Positions 26,975 through 35,920 of a stretch of 64,000 nucleotides of DNA are shown piece after piece. This DNA comes from Geminocystis sp. NIES-3708. GTDB lineage: Bacteria > Cyanobacteriota > Cyanobacteriia > Cyanobacteriales > Cyanobacteriaceae. The position numbers and the translations under genes are program-made. The notes beneath the pieces were generated by a model, which was given only the letters and a program-made list of their open reading frames with translations, was not told where the DNA came from and made no database searches. The stretch lies in the NCBI RefSeq assembly GCF_001548095.1, contig NZ_AP014815.1, positions 2,913,656 through 2,977,655 of the forward strand, written 5' to 3'. Every line of letters begins with the position of its first letter. The first letter of the stretch is position 1.

Positions 26975-29095
26975 ATGGAAGAGTTACTAATATATTTTCG
27001 TATTATTCGCAAAAGATGGCTTCCTGCATCCCTCGTATTTGTAGTAGTGTTTTTATTTTTGGGTTACGAAAGATCAAAAAAAACAATTCCTCTTTATCGT
27101 GCCACTGGTACTATTGTGTTTGATCAAAAAAACCCTAGTATTACAGATCCTTTTGCGGTAGGGGAACAAAAGAAATTAAACAATGATTTAATTTTAATCA
27201 AGTCTGAATCTTTAGCTGAAAAAGTTAAAGAAGATTTAAAATTGCCTTTAGAAATAGATCATAAAAAATTGGCACAAAATTTAATCGCTGTTAATCCAGA
27301 CAAAAGTGATGTTATTCAATTATCTTTTACGGATGAAGATCCAAAAAAAGCAACGGAAATTGTTAATGCTTGGATTAGAAATTATGTACAAATAGATAAA
27401 GAGCAAAAAGTTTCTCAAACCAGAGCATTGGCTAAATTTTTGGAACAACAAATTCCTGAAAGTCAAGAATCTTTAGAATATACGGCGGAAAAATTAAAAA
27501 ATTTCAAACAAAATAATCGAATTTTAGATATTAATGCTGAAGCGACTTCTACTATTTCAATTATCAGTGAATTAGATAGTCAAATTGCTAATATTAATTC
27601 AGAATTAGCTTCCCAAAAATCCCGTTTAAATTCCTTAAAAAAAATCTTTCCTGTGGATTCAGAAGCCGGAATTGCTTCTAGTTTTATGAATGAATCCCCT
27701 ATTGTTGGTTCTTTAGTTAAACAAATTCAAGAAATACAACTGAAAATTGAACAAGAAAAAATTCGTTTCGGAGATCAACATCCTCAAGTCATAACTTTAC
27801 AAAAACAAGAAGCTGTCTTACAAGAACAGCTGAAAAATTATTCTTCCACTACTAATATTCAAGGTAATTCAGCAAACAATTCCCAAGGGATTTATCAACC
27901 CGGCTCAAATCAAAGTACACTTTTAAGCGAATATGCAGCTACTGAAAGACAAATTAAAAGTTTGGAAGCACAACTCAAATCATTAAAAGAATTAATCAAT
28001 GTTTATCGACAAAGAGTTGATACTCTTCCACAGTTAGAATTTGAACAGCAACAATTACAAAGAGAACTTACAGCCCGAAGTGATGTTCTCCAAAATCTCA
28101 TTAAAAATTATCAAGATGCTCAAATTGCCATCAATAACACCCAAGGAAATATTAGATCCACAGAACTCGCATCTATACCGACGGAACCTGCTATAAATCG
28201 TAGATTGACTTATTTAATACAAGGCTTCTTAGGAGGTATTTTAGCTGGTTCTGTGGTAGCTTATTTATTAGATCAACTTGATCAAAGAATTAATAACGTT
28301 GATCAAATTAAAGAATATTTTACACAACCTGTATTAGGTAAAATACCTGATTTTTATCGTCACAACAAAGATAAAGTCCAAAGTGATCTTCCTGTAAGAG
28401 ATAATCCATCTTCCCCTATTAGTGAAAATTTTAGAGCACTTTATACCGGGTTGAAATTTATGGAGACAGAGGAAAAACCTTTAAAAATAATCACTATTTC
28501 CAGTTCCGTTGCCGGGGAAGGAAAATCTACTATTGCCGCTAATATGGCTATTGCCGCTTCAGGCTTAGGTACGAAAGTCTTATTGATAGAAGCAGACTTA
28601 AGGAAACCCGGACAACAAAAAATTTGGGAAGGCATAGATAAATCAGCTGGTTTAAGTGATTTATTACAGATAGAACACAATTCATCACTCTCAGAAGTTA
28701 TTATTCCCCTGATGACTAATTTGGATCTTTTACCAGCTGGTAATACGAAATCAAATCCTGTAGCGTTGATTGGTTCATCACAAATGGTACATTTACTAGA
28801 TGAGTTAAGCGATAAATATGATTTAATTATTCTTGATGCACCTCCTGTTAGTGTTGCCGCCGATGCTCAAATTTTAGGACGTATGAGTGATGGAATGTTA
28901 ATGGTTATACGTCAAGAAAAAGCTAATACATCAATGTTAGCCAGTAGTAGTGAGTCTTTATCCCAAGCAGATGTCAATATTCTTGGTTTATTGCTTAATT
29001 GTTTTATTTCTGATAGTGATAATTATTATTACTATTACAATTATTCATATTATTACGACAAAAAAGATAAGAAGAAAAATCAATTATTTAATTAA
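26975..29095 (+). CDS. Wzc-like polysaccharide co-polymerase with BY-kinase domain
   Basis: Protein of 706 residues fusing a Wzz chain-length domain (two transmembrane helices near 15-33 and 410-430, periplasmic coiled coil between) with a cytoplasmic bacterial tyrosine kinase. Walker A is SSVAGEGKSTIAANM, Walker A' is VLLIEADLRKPG and Walker B is LIILDAPPVS. The C-terminus is a tyrosine cluster (DNYYYYYNYSYYYDKK), the expected autophosphorylation tail. It controls export and chain length of exopolysaccharide with the Wza-like protein. Confidence 0.88.
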   Translation: MEELLIYFRIIRKRWLPASLVFVVVFLFLGYERSKKTIPLYRATGTIVFDQKNPSITDPFAVGEQKKLNNDLILIKSESLAEKVKEDLKLPLEIDHKKLAQNLIAVNPDKSDVIQLSFTDEDPKKATEIVNAWIRNYVQIDKEQKVSQTRALAKFLEQQIPESQESLEYTAEKLKNFKQNNRILDINAEATSTISIISELDSQIANINSELASQKSRLNSLKKIFPVDSEAGIASSFMNESPIVGSLVKQIQEIQLKIEQEKIRFGDQHPQVITLQKQEAVLQEQLKNYSSTTNIQGNSANNSQGIYQPGSNQSTLLSEYAATERQIKSLEAQLKSLKELINVYRQRVDTLPQLEFEQQQLQRELTARSDVLQNLIKNYQDAQIAINNTQGNIRSTELASIPTEPAINRRLTYLIQGFLGGILAGSVVAYLLDQLDQRINNVDQIKEYFTQPVLGKIPDFYRHNKDKVQSDLPVRDNPSSPISENFRALYTGLKFMETEEKPLKIITISSSVAGEGKSTIAANMAIAASGLGTKVLLIEADLRKPGQQKIWEGIDKSAGLSDLLQIEHNSSLSEVIIPLMTNLDLLPAGNTKSNPVALIGSSQMVHLLDELSDKYDLIILDAPPVSVAADAQILGRMSDGMLMVIRQEKANTSMLASSSESLSQADVNILGLLLNCFISDSDNYYYYYNYSYYYDKKDKKKNQLFN

Positions 29096-29180
29096 ATAAA
29101 AGAATTTTCAAATTTCATTAAATACTACTGAATAAATTTAGTTTTCGAGACTGATATATAGGTAAGAGACATTTTTTAAG

Positions 29181-29302
29181 TCCGATTTAAGTAAATATAT
29201 TAGTAGTCATATACTAAACATGGTAAAAACATAAGTGCATATTATGTGGACATTAGGTAAATAAAGAACCATGATATTTACTCTCTAAATCGGATTTTTT
29301 TT
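29181..29302 (+). ncRNA. candidate structured RNA: three-way junction ending in a U tract
   Basis: An extended inverted repeat read by eye. P1 pairs TCCGATTTA (29181-29189) with TAAATCGGA (29286-29294) and GTAAATAT (29191-29198) with ATATTTAC (29274-29281), separated by a 1/4-base internal loop. Inside are P2, TTAGTA (29200-29205) with TACTAA (29212-29217); P3, CATGGT (29219-29224) with ACCATG (29268-29273); and P4 within P3, ACATAA (29229-29234) with TTATGT (29242-29247). Eight T's follow (29295-29302), as in an intrinsic terminator. It could be an sRNA, the terminator of the exopolysaccharide operon, a leader of the prepilin-like gene, or a MITE-like element. No known RNA family is recognised. 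Confidence 0.5.
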
Positions 29303-29393
29303 GTTATGTCATTTAGATCACATCATATTTATTAATAATACAATATAATTGAAATTAATGTCAGTGAAATAATTTTAGCTTCAATATTTGATT

Positions 29394-30170
29394 ATGAAAT
29401 ATAAAGTCATGACAACCATCTCCAAAGTTGTGGCAAATATCTCCGAAACTACATCTTTATGCGGAGGTATGACTTTAATAGATTTATTAGTGGGGATAGC
29501 CATGGGTAGTATTGTTTTAACCGCAGCTGCTAGTGGATTTATTAACCTATTAACACTAAACCAAGATATAGATTCAAAAACTGTTCGTCGTGCAGGATTA
29601 ATAAAATCTTTAGCTTATATTCAGGATGAAATAAAAGGTGCAAAATACGTCACTGCAACACCAGCAACATCAGGAGGACATTGCAGTTTATCAAGTGTGG
29701 ATTCTGACTATTGTTTAGTCTTAACTTACCCTGATGGTGCTCTTGAAGCTGAAGAGTGTACTGCGAATGAACCTAAAATTTATTATGGATTTCAAGATAT
29801 TAGTAAAGGTAATCAAATATGGCTTAAGCCCGGTATTCTCAAAAGAAAAATTATTTGTAATGATGGCAAACAAAGAAATTGGATTGTGATTGCTGACGGA
29901 TTATTAAGTAAAAAAGAAAATAATCCTGTCAGTGATTTTACTACTTATGATGATTTTTGTCGTCAAAATAGTGTTAATTGGACTAAAAGTTCAAAAGTTT
30001 ACGGGGGAGATATAAAAGATCAAAAAGGAGGGTTTAGATTTTGTTTACATGAAGACGAGAATGGGAAGAGTCATTCTGAAAATCGATTAGTAAGAGTTTT
30101 TTTATATGGACATATTATTAATGGAAATCCTATTAGTGTAAGTACAGTCGTTTTTACTAGAAGTCAATAA
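29394..30170 (+). CDS. type IV prepilin-like protein
   Basis: Protein of about 258 residues with a prepilin-type N-terminus: a 25-residue leader ending Gly-Gly, then MTLIDLLVGIAMGSIVLTAA, the hydrophobic helix used in pilus assembly. Cleavage is expected after Gly25. The residue at +5 is Asp rather than the usual Glu. Four cysteines fall in the C-terminal globular part (HCSLSSVDSDYC, RFCLHE). It is probably a minor pilin or pseudopilin, perhaps for DNA uptake or motility. The ATG at 29394 is preferred to a TTG at 29388. Confidence 0.68.
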   Translation: MKYKVMTTISKVVANISETTSLCGGMTLIDLLVGIAMGSIVLTAAASGFINLLTLNQDIDSKTVRRAGLIKSLAYIQDEIKGAKYVTATPATSGGHCSLSSVDSDYCLVLTYPDGALEAEECTANEPKIYYGFQDISKGNQIWLKPGILKRKIICNDGKQRNWIVIADGLLSKKENNPVSDFTTYDDFCRQNSVNWTKSSKVYGGDIKDQKGGFRFCLHEDENGKSHSENRLVRVFLYGHIINGNPISVSTVVFTRSQ

Positions 30171-30315
30171 TAATTTAGCTCAATTTCTCTAAAATCATCA
30201 TCATAAAATTGATTTATTTTCAGTTATATGAACAAAAAACAACATTTTTTATTAGTGATCATCTGAACTTAATATTAACTATAAATAATAAAATTATTTG
30301 AGTATTTATAGTTTC

Positions 30316-31104
30316 TTAAAACTCACAAATAACAGGTGCATGATCACTAGGTTGAGTTAATTTTCGAGGATTAATATCAATATAACAATTAATTGCTTTT
30401 TGATATAATTTATCTGTCAAATAAATATGATCAATACGCCAACCTCTATTTTTAGTAAAACCTCCTTGACGATAATCCCACCAAGTATAATAATTACCAT
30501 CAGTAATAAATTTACGAAAAACATCCATTAATTTTAAATCTAAAACAGATTTTAAAGCATCTATTTCTAATGTCGAAGCCATAATATGATTTTCTTTTCC
30601 TTTAGGATTATAAATATCTTTCTCTTCCAAGGCAATATTAAAATCTCCACAAACTAATAGTTCTTGTGGATAATTATTCTTAAAAATAGTTAAATATTCT
30701 TTTAATATCTTTAACCATTCTAATTTATATCGATACTTTTCTGAACCTATGGAATTACCATTGGGAACGTAAAGATTAACAATTCTAATATTATTAATAA
30801 CACCACTAATTACTCTTTTTTGTTCATCAAAATTATCAACAATATTTTCTGATAAAACTCCTGAAAAACCATATTTAATATCTTCTAAAGGTTGAAGACT
30901 AAAAATTGCCACTCCATTATAAGCTTTTTGCCCATAAATATAGCAATAATATCCAATGTCAGTAAAAAAATTTACGGGAAAATCAGCATCAATAACCTTT
31001 GTTTCTTGTAAACAAATTACATCAACATTATTATCAACTAACCATTGTTTTACTTGTTCTTTTCGGGTACGAATTGAGTTAACATTCCATGTAGCGATTT
31101 TCAT
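30316..31104 (-). CDS. xth: exodeoxyribonuclease III / AP endonuclease
   Basis: EEP-fold nuclease of 262 residues for base-excision repair. Family motifs are visible: MKIATWNVNSIRTR, ICLQETKV, CGDFNIA, the DYRQGGF region with WRIDHIYLT, and the terminal SDHAPV. These provide the metal-binding Glu/Asp/His residues. The length equals the XthA family. It is a single gene, divergent from the CCG-domain gene behind it. Confidence 0.92.
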   Translation of the reverse strand: MKIATWNVNSIRTRKEQVKQWLVDNNVDVICLQETKVIDADFPVNFFTDIGYYCYIYGQKAYNGVAIFSLQPLEDIKYGFSGVLSENIVDNFDEQKRVISGVINNIRIVNLYVPNGNSIGSEKYRYKLEWLKILKEYLTIFKNNYPQELLVCGDFNIALEEKDIYNPKGKENHIMASTLEIDALKSVLDLKLMDVFRKFITDGNYYTWWDYRQGGFTKNRGWRIDHIYLTDKLYQKAINCYIDINPRKLTQPSDHAPVICEF

Positions 31105-31284
31105 TGATAGATTAATAATTAATTTTTAATAGCTTTAGCTTTATTAAGTTTAAGATAGGTTCACTTTCTAGTAAAGGTTTTTATGTATCTTCTGTAAATA
31201 AATGCAACAAAATTAGTTCGTTTTTTGGATTTTTATAGAGATAATAGAAATAATATCAGTCAACACTGTGAAGGTATTTTGATT

Positions 31285-32181
31285 ATGCTTCGTTATGCTT
31301 ATTTTCCTGGATGTGTCGCTCAAGGAGCTTGTAAAGAGCTACATACTTCTACTACAGCTATTAGTAAAGCCTTAGGCATTGAATTAATTGAACTAAAAAA
31401 AGCCGCTTGTTGTGGCTCTGGTACTTACAAAGAAGATTCTCAGCTATTAGAAGACACCGTTAACGCTCGAAATATTGCTTTGGCAGAATCTCTCAATTTA
31501 CCTCTTTTAACTCACTGTAGCACTTGTCAAGGAGTTATTGGTCATGTAGATGAAAGATTGAAAGACGCACAAGAAAACAATCCTGAATACCTAGATAAAG
31601 TTAATAATTTTTTAGTGAAAGAAAATTGCTCACCCTATCAAGGCACAACAGAAATAAAACATATTCTATGGGCATTAGTGGGAGATTATGGATTAGAGGC
31701 ATTAAAAACCAAGGTAATTAAGCCATTAACAGGTATAAAATGTGCTTCTTTTTACGGTTGTTATTTATTACGTGCACAAAAAAATTTACCTTTTGATAAT
31801 CCTTTAAATCCTCAATCTTTAGAAAGTGTTTTTACCACTCTCGGAGCAACTCCGATTTATTATGAAGGTAGGAGTAAATGTTGTGGTTGGCCTTTATCCA
31901 GTTATGCCACAAAGCAATCTTTTCAAATGGCAGGAAAAAATTTATTAGATGCCATTAATAATGGTGCTGATTGTATAGTAACACCTTGTCCTCTTTGTCA
32001 CTTAAATTTAGATTCTCGACAACCAGAGGTTGCTAAAGTTATTAATCAAAAGTTAGATATTCCTATCCTACATTTACCGCAATTAGTGGGTTTAGCATTA
32101 GGAATTAAACCCAACAAATTAGGCTTGAATAATCATGTTGTTTCTACAAAAAAAATTCTCGATAAATTAAAAATTAACTAG
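31285..32181 (+). CDS. CCG-domain (heterodisulfide reductase subunit B-like) protein
   Basis: Protein of about 298 residues with two cysteine-rich CCG domains: first Cys in FPGCVAQ with CCGSGTY and HCSTC; second FYGCYLL with KCCGWP and TPCPLCHLN. Such domains bind iron-sulfur centres and handle electrons, as in HdrB or the SdhC/E-type subunit of some succinate dehydrogenases, and cyanobacteria keep one such gene. The partner is not in this window. The ATG at 31285, before LRYAYFPGC, is the family start; a TTG 60 bases upstream is rejected. Confidence 0.8.
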   Translation: MLRYAYFPGCVAQGACKELHTSTTAISKALGIELIELKKAACCGSGTYKEDSQLLEDTVNARNIALAESLNLPLLTHCSTCQGVIGHVDERLKDAQENNPEYLDKVNNFLVKENCSPYQGTTEIKHILWALVGDYGLEALKTKVIKPLTGIKCASFYGCYLLRAQKNLPFDNPLNPQSLESVFTTLGATPIYYEGRSKCCGWPLSSYATKQSFQMAGKNLLDAINNGADCIVTPCPLCHLNLDSRQPEVAKVINQKLDIPILHLPQLVGLALGIKPNKLGLNNHVVSTKKILDKLKIN

Positions 32182-32322
32182 GTAATAGAGAGATTTAAGA
32201 AAAAACTAAAAAATACTTAATTGTTAATTGTTAATTAAACATCTTCCATAACTGTAATTGAGGAGAGCTTAAACTATTACAACGAAAGAAGATGAAAATC
32301 TTTTTTTGAAAAACTCTATTAT

Positions 32323-33129
32323 TTATTTGACCATCAATTTTTCTGCCATGACTCGACCATTAGAGATATATTGATTGTCATGAAGATTATTCTGTGATAA
32401 ATTATTTTTGTGAATACAATTCTCCTGATATTGAGTTTTATTTTGACGTTGTAATACTTCCAAATTAAAACGATAGCCGACGTTACGTACAGTTTGAATT
32501 AAATTAGGTTGGCGAGGATCAAGTTCTATTTTTTTACGTAATGATAGCACATGTGTATCAATAGTTCTCTGATTTTCAATGGCTTCAGGCCATGCTCTAC
32601 GCAATAATTCAGGACGACTTAATGGTGTTCCTTGAGCTTGACTTAAGACATATAATAAGCTAAACTCTTGAGGTGTCAAATCGATAAATTCTCCTCTAAA
32701 TTCCACTCTTCTTTGCACTAAATCAATTTTTAAGTCTCCAAAGTCTAAAATAAGAGGTGCATTGTTAACACGAAAACGTCTTAGCAAAGATTCTACCCTG
32801 CCTAAAAATTCTTGCATCCCGAAAGGTTTTTTCAGATAATCATCAGCACCTGCTTTTAAACCTTTGACAACATCTTTTTCTGTTATTTTTGCTGATAACA
32901 TTAATATCAATGGTTGATGTGATTGATATAACCATTGACAAAATTCTATACCGTCACCATCAGGTAAATCCGAGTCTAAAATAACCAGAGTCGGAGGATG
33001 AGTTACTAGATTATTTCTTGCTTGTTGAATAGTACCATATTGATGGGTAATATAGCCCACTTGTTGTAAGTGCCATCCCAACAGCGATCGTAAATTAGAA
33101 TTCCCTTCAATTATAGATATATAAATCAC
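32323..33129 (-). CDS. OmpR-family response regulator
   Basis: Two-domain regulator of 268 residues: receiver (1-118) with phospho-acceptor Asp52 (VILDSDLPDGDG), a Ser switch in MLSAK and the conserved Lys in LKKPFG, and a winged-helix DNA-binding domain (about 125-225; DLTPQEFSLLYVL, TVRNVGYRF). A 40-residue Asn/Gln-rich tail follows. The acidic pocket near the N-terminus is altered: Glu8-Gly9 where most have two acids. The start is a GTG. No kinase gene is adjacent. It may belong to an NblR-like or similar cyanobacterial group, but I cannot name it. Confidence 0.82.
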   Translation of the reverse strand: MIYISIIEGNSNLRSLLGWHLQQVGYITHQYGTIQQARNNLVTHPPTLVILDSDLPDGDGIEFCQWLYQSHQPLILMLSAKITEKDVVKGLKAGADDYLKKPFGMQEFLGRVESLLRRFRVNNAPLILDFGDLKIDLVQRRVEFRGEFIDLTPQEFSLLYVLSQAQGTPLSRPELLRRAWPEAIENQRTIDTHVLSLRKKIELDPRQPNLIQTVRNVGYRFNLEVLQRQNKTQYQENCIHKNNLSQNNLHDNQYISNGRVMAEKLMVK

Positions 33130-33374
33130 TTTAGCAATACCAATATCTTGAATCTTTAATACCTAAGCATAACGAATCAATTGTCAAGAAACTGTTACAT
33201 AGAATACTTATATTAATTAACAATAAAATCAGATTTTGCGAAAAAGTTTTTGATAAAGATAACTCCTAAGAAATAGAAGAAACTATTGATAAAACGAATT
33301 TCGATCATAACATTTGAGCTTAATTTAACACTATAATAATCATAAGAAATAAATAAATCGAAGGAAAACAGGCA

Positions 33375-34919
33375 ATGTTGGCTTACTTTCTCGCCACTCT
33401 TATGGCTACTATTAGTTTAACACTATATCTAAATGCTTTTATTAGTCCGAAAATTCATCGACAGGATGATTTCTTGTGGAGTGGTTTGGGATTATTTTAT
33501 GCCCTAACTCTTTGGGTTTGTGCAGGTAGAATAACTGGGGCAGTTTTATTAGGACAATTAGCAATTATATCAGTAGCGATCTCATTTATTTGGGAAAATC
33601 GCCAACTAAGAAAAACTATTACGGCTGATTCAGAATCTAATCAAATTTTAGAAGGAGTTTCACTGTTAAGTTTGATAATAGTTTCTTTTGGTAAGCTGTC
33701 TCAATTAATTCAGAAAAAATCATCTGTTACTAATAAAGCCAAAATTGATAAGCCTGTTACCAACAAAGAAAAAACTGATATTGTTAAGGAAAATCTAGTA
33801 AAGAATAGTGAAAATAAAACTTCTGGTGAGATAAAAACCGAATCTAACTCTATTGTCGAAGAAATTGTTAGTGATATAGATAACTCTCAAAAAATAGAGC
33901 ATATCATCGAAGAAATTGTAAATGATAGCTTAACAGAAGAATCTCCACAGAAAGAAAATATTATTGAAGAAATTGTTATTCAAGAGATAAAAGAAGAAGA
34001 AAATATCAATCAATCACTAGATTTATCTTTAAATAACTCAAAAACAGAGGATGATGATTTTGATGTGGATTCTTTAGGATTAGCACAATCTCCGTCGGAA
34101 AACAAACCTTCATCTTCAACAAAGACAAATATTCTAACTAAATTTTTAGGATTTTTTCGCAAATCATCTCCTCAAAAAATTTCTCAATCCGAAGAAGTTA
34201 TTTCTCCGTCAACATCTTCAGAAGATATAGATTTAAAAGAAGAAATATTAGAAATTGATTCTAAAACTACTGCCATAGAAGTGGAAGATGCTATCGATAA
34301 TTTTGATTTAGCGGAATCTAATAATATTTCTGAAGAAAACAAAACTACTGCTGAAATATTGCCAGAAACTATCACAGCACAAACACAAGAAATTATAGAA
34401 ACATCTATAGAAATTGTAACATCAGAAACGGAAATTATAGTTGATAGTATCTTAGAATCTGAAAATCAGGAAGAAGAAGTTGATTTATCTGCAGATTTAG
34501 AATCTGAAAATCAGGAAGAAGAAATTGATTTATCTACCGATTTAGAATCTGAAAATCAGGAAGAAAAAATTGATTTATCCGCCAATTTAGAGTCTGAAAA
34601 TCAAGAAGAAAAAATTGATTTATCCGCCAATTTAGAGTCTGAAAATCAAGAAGAAAAAATTGATTTATCCGCCAATTTAGAGTCTGAAAATCAAGAAGAA
34701 GAAATTGATTTATCTACCGATTTAGAATCCAAAGAAATGAACTCTGAAAATATTTCTCAAAAAGATATTATCGAAACTTTAGATGATTTAGATTTATTAA
34801 TGGAAACGGAAGAAAATATTAACTTAAATGTAGAATCCTATTCTCCAGAAAACAATCAAAATCCTATAGATGAATTAGATAGTCTTTTCGAAGATGAGAT
34901 TCAAAATTCACAAGATTAG
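33375..34919 (+). CDS. ycf66: Ycf66 family protein with a long acidic repeat tail
   Basis: The first 85 residues are the Ycf66 domain, with two or three membrane helices (MLAYFLATLMATISLTLYLN, DDFLWSGLGLFYALTLWVCAGRITGAVLLGQ). Ycf66 is found in cyanobacteria and some plastids; its function is not settled. The other 430 residues are a hydrophilic, Glu/Ser/Asn-rich and probably disordered tail, containing six copies of a 15-residue repeat (34455-34724) and near-repeats of EEIVxD. A GAAGGA ribosome-binding site precedes the ATG. Confidence 0.8.
   Translation: MLAYFLATLMATISLTLYLNAFISPKIHRQDDFLWSGLGLFYALTLWVCAGRITGAVLLGQLAIISVAISFIWENRQLRKTITADSESNQILEGVSLLSLIIVSFGKLSQLIQKKSSVTNKAKIDKPVTNKEKTDIVKENLVKNSENKTSGEIKTESNSIVEEIVSDIDNSQKIEHIIEEIVNDSLTEESPQKENIIEEIVIQEIKEEENINQSLDLSLNNSKTEDDDFDVDSLGLAQSPSENKPSSSTKTNILTKFLGFFRKSSPQKISQSEEVISPSTSSEDIDLKEEILEIDSKTTAIEVEDAIDNFDLAESNNISEENKTTAEILPETITAQTQEIIETSIEIVTSETEIIVDSILESENQEEEVDLSADLESENQEEEIDLSTDLESENQEEKIDLSANLESENQEEKIDLSANLESENQEEKIDLSANLESENQEEEIDLSTDLESKEMNSENISQKDIIETLDDLDLLMETEENINLNVESYSPENNQNPIDELDSLFEDEIQNSQD
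34455..34724 (+). repeat. six tandem 45-bp units in ycf66
   Basis: Six in-frame copies of a 45-base unit encode ESENQEEEIDLSTDL-type repeats (Glu/Lys at position 8, Ala/Thr at 13, Asp/Asn at 14). Copies 4 and 5 are identical at base level, and copy 3 differs from them at two third-codon positions, so expansion is recent and probably ongoing. The unit length keeps the frame. Confidence 0.93.
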
Positions 34920-34951
34920 AAAATTTTAAACAAAATGCAAGATTTAACGAT

Positions 34952-35548
34952 TTAGTCTCCTAGTTTTTCACCGCTTAAAATAAAGACAGGTGCTATGGCT
35001 GCAAATATTTGACTTAATCCTCTTGTTTCTAAACGATTAATGGAAGACTGAACTACTTCTACATTACGAGCTTGTAACTGTGATAATCCTTCGGAAATGT
35101 AATAAAGATTCTCTAAATTACCAGCCATCGCTACAACTCTTCCTTGTAAGGGTAAATAATCCCATATTTGTCGTAAAATTTCTTTAACAGATTTACCCCC
35201 ACCAATGACAACTCGATCAGGTTTTGGGGTTAAACTGTCAAAACAATCGGGGGCATTTCCTTCAATTACTTGCACATTCTTAACACCAAACAGTTGACAA
35301 TTTTTTCTAATTAGATTAGCCACATCAGGATCTCTTTCAATGGCGATAATTGTCGTTTTAGGACAAAGTAAACCAATTTCAATGGAAATAGTACCTGTAC
35401 CTGCACCTATATCCCAAATAACTGATTTTTCTTCTAATCTTAATCCTGATAATATTAATAATCTAACTTCTCTTTTGGTTAAAGGAATGCCGGGTAAACG
35501 CTCAAAAAGTTCATCAGGAATACCGGGAGTTTTATATTGCCAATTCAT
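34952..35548 (-). CDS. cbiT: precorrin-6Y C5,15-methyltransferase, CbiT (decarboxylating) subunit
   Basis: SAM-dependent methyltransferase of 198 residues in corrinoid (cobalamin or pseudocobalamin) synthesis. The family start GIPDELFERLPGIPLTKREVR, the SAM loop WDIGAGTGTISIE and the later RVVIGGGKSVKEIL are typical of CbiT. In many bacteria CbiT is fused to CbiE as CobL; here it stands alone, so CbiE must be elsewhere. A small membrane-protein gene follows on the same strand upstream by 16 bases, probably cotranscribed. Confidence 0.88.
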   Translation of the reverse strand: MNWQYKTPGIPDELFERLPGIPLTKREVRLLILSGLRLEEKSVIWDIGAGTGTISIEIGLLCPKTTIIAIERDPDVANLIRKNCQLFGVKNVQVIEGNAPDCFDSLTPKPDRVVIGGGKSVKEILRQIWDYLPLQGRVVAMAGNLENLYYISEGLSQLQARNVEVVQSSINRLETRGLSQIFAAIAPVFILSGEKLGD

Positions 35549-35564
35549 ATTTCTTGTTGATTAT

Positions 35565-35894
35565 TTACTTACGTTGACTTAAATTTTGACTCCAAAGCTG
35601 AGAAATGAGAATTAAACAAATAAAAAAATAGGTAGTAGTAATAATTCCGTTAAAATAAAGTAGCCTGATAGAAAGCAGATCAGATGTAATCGAACCTCCT
35701 ACCCACAAGGTACTATAAGTAATTAGCCAAGCCATGCCTAATCGTAAAGAAAGACGGCTAGTTTTTTTTTGTTGTTGATTAAGATTATGAGGAAAATATT
35801 TCAGATGAATTAAAGCCCAAACAGGTCCAAATATGGGCATTAAGTATAATGATAGTTGAAATTTATCCAGATTCTGTTCTCTATTTTCACCCAT
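35565..35894 (-). CDS. small membrane protein of unknown function
   Basis: Protein of 109 residues with probably three membrane segments (LSLYLMPIFGPVWALIHL; LGMAWLITYSTLWVGG; LYFNGIITTTYFFICLILI) and a short Gln-rich loop between the first two. It resembles conserved hypothetical membrane proteins of cyanobacteria, but I do not recognise a named family. It lies between smpB and cbiT on the same strand with short spacers (26 and 16 bases), so the three may be one transcript. Confidence 0.6.
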   Translation of the reverse strand: MGENREQNLDKFQLSLYLMPIFGPVWALIHLKYFPHNLNQQQKKTSRLSLRLGMAWLITYSTLWVGGSITSDLLSIRLLYFNGIITTTYFFICLILISQLWSQNLSQRK

Positions 35895-35920
35895 GTCAGT
35901 TAATCATTGTGATAATTAAA

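Noticed and set aside
29181-29302. Known riboswitch (c-di-GMP, preQ1, cobalamin) as explanation of the structure
   Set aside because: None of the conserved loop sequences of these classes is present.
32240-32294. CATCTTC/GAAGATG inverted repeat after the CCG-domain gene
   Set aside because: A 41-base loop makes a functional hairpin unlikely despite the T tract that follows.
34455-34724. Regular direct repeats considered as a CRISPR array
   Set aside because: Units are contiguous without spacers and are in-frame coding repeats of ycf66.
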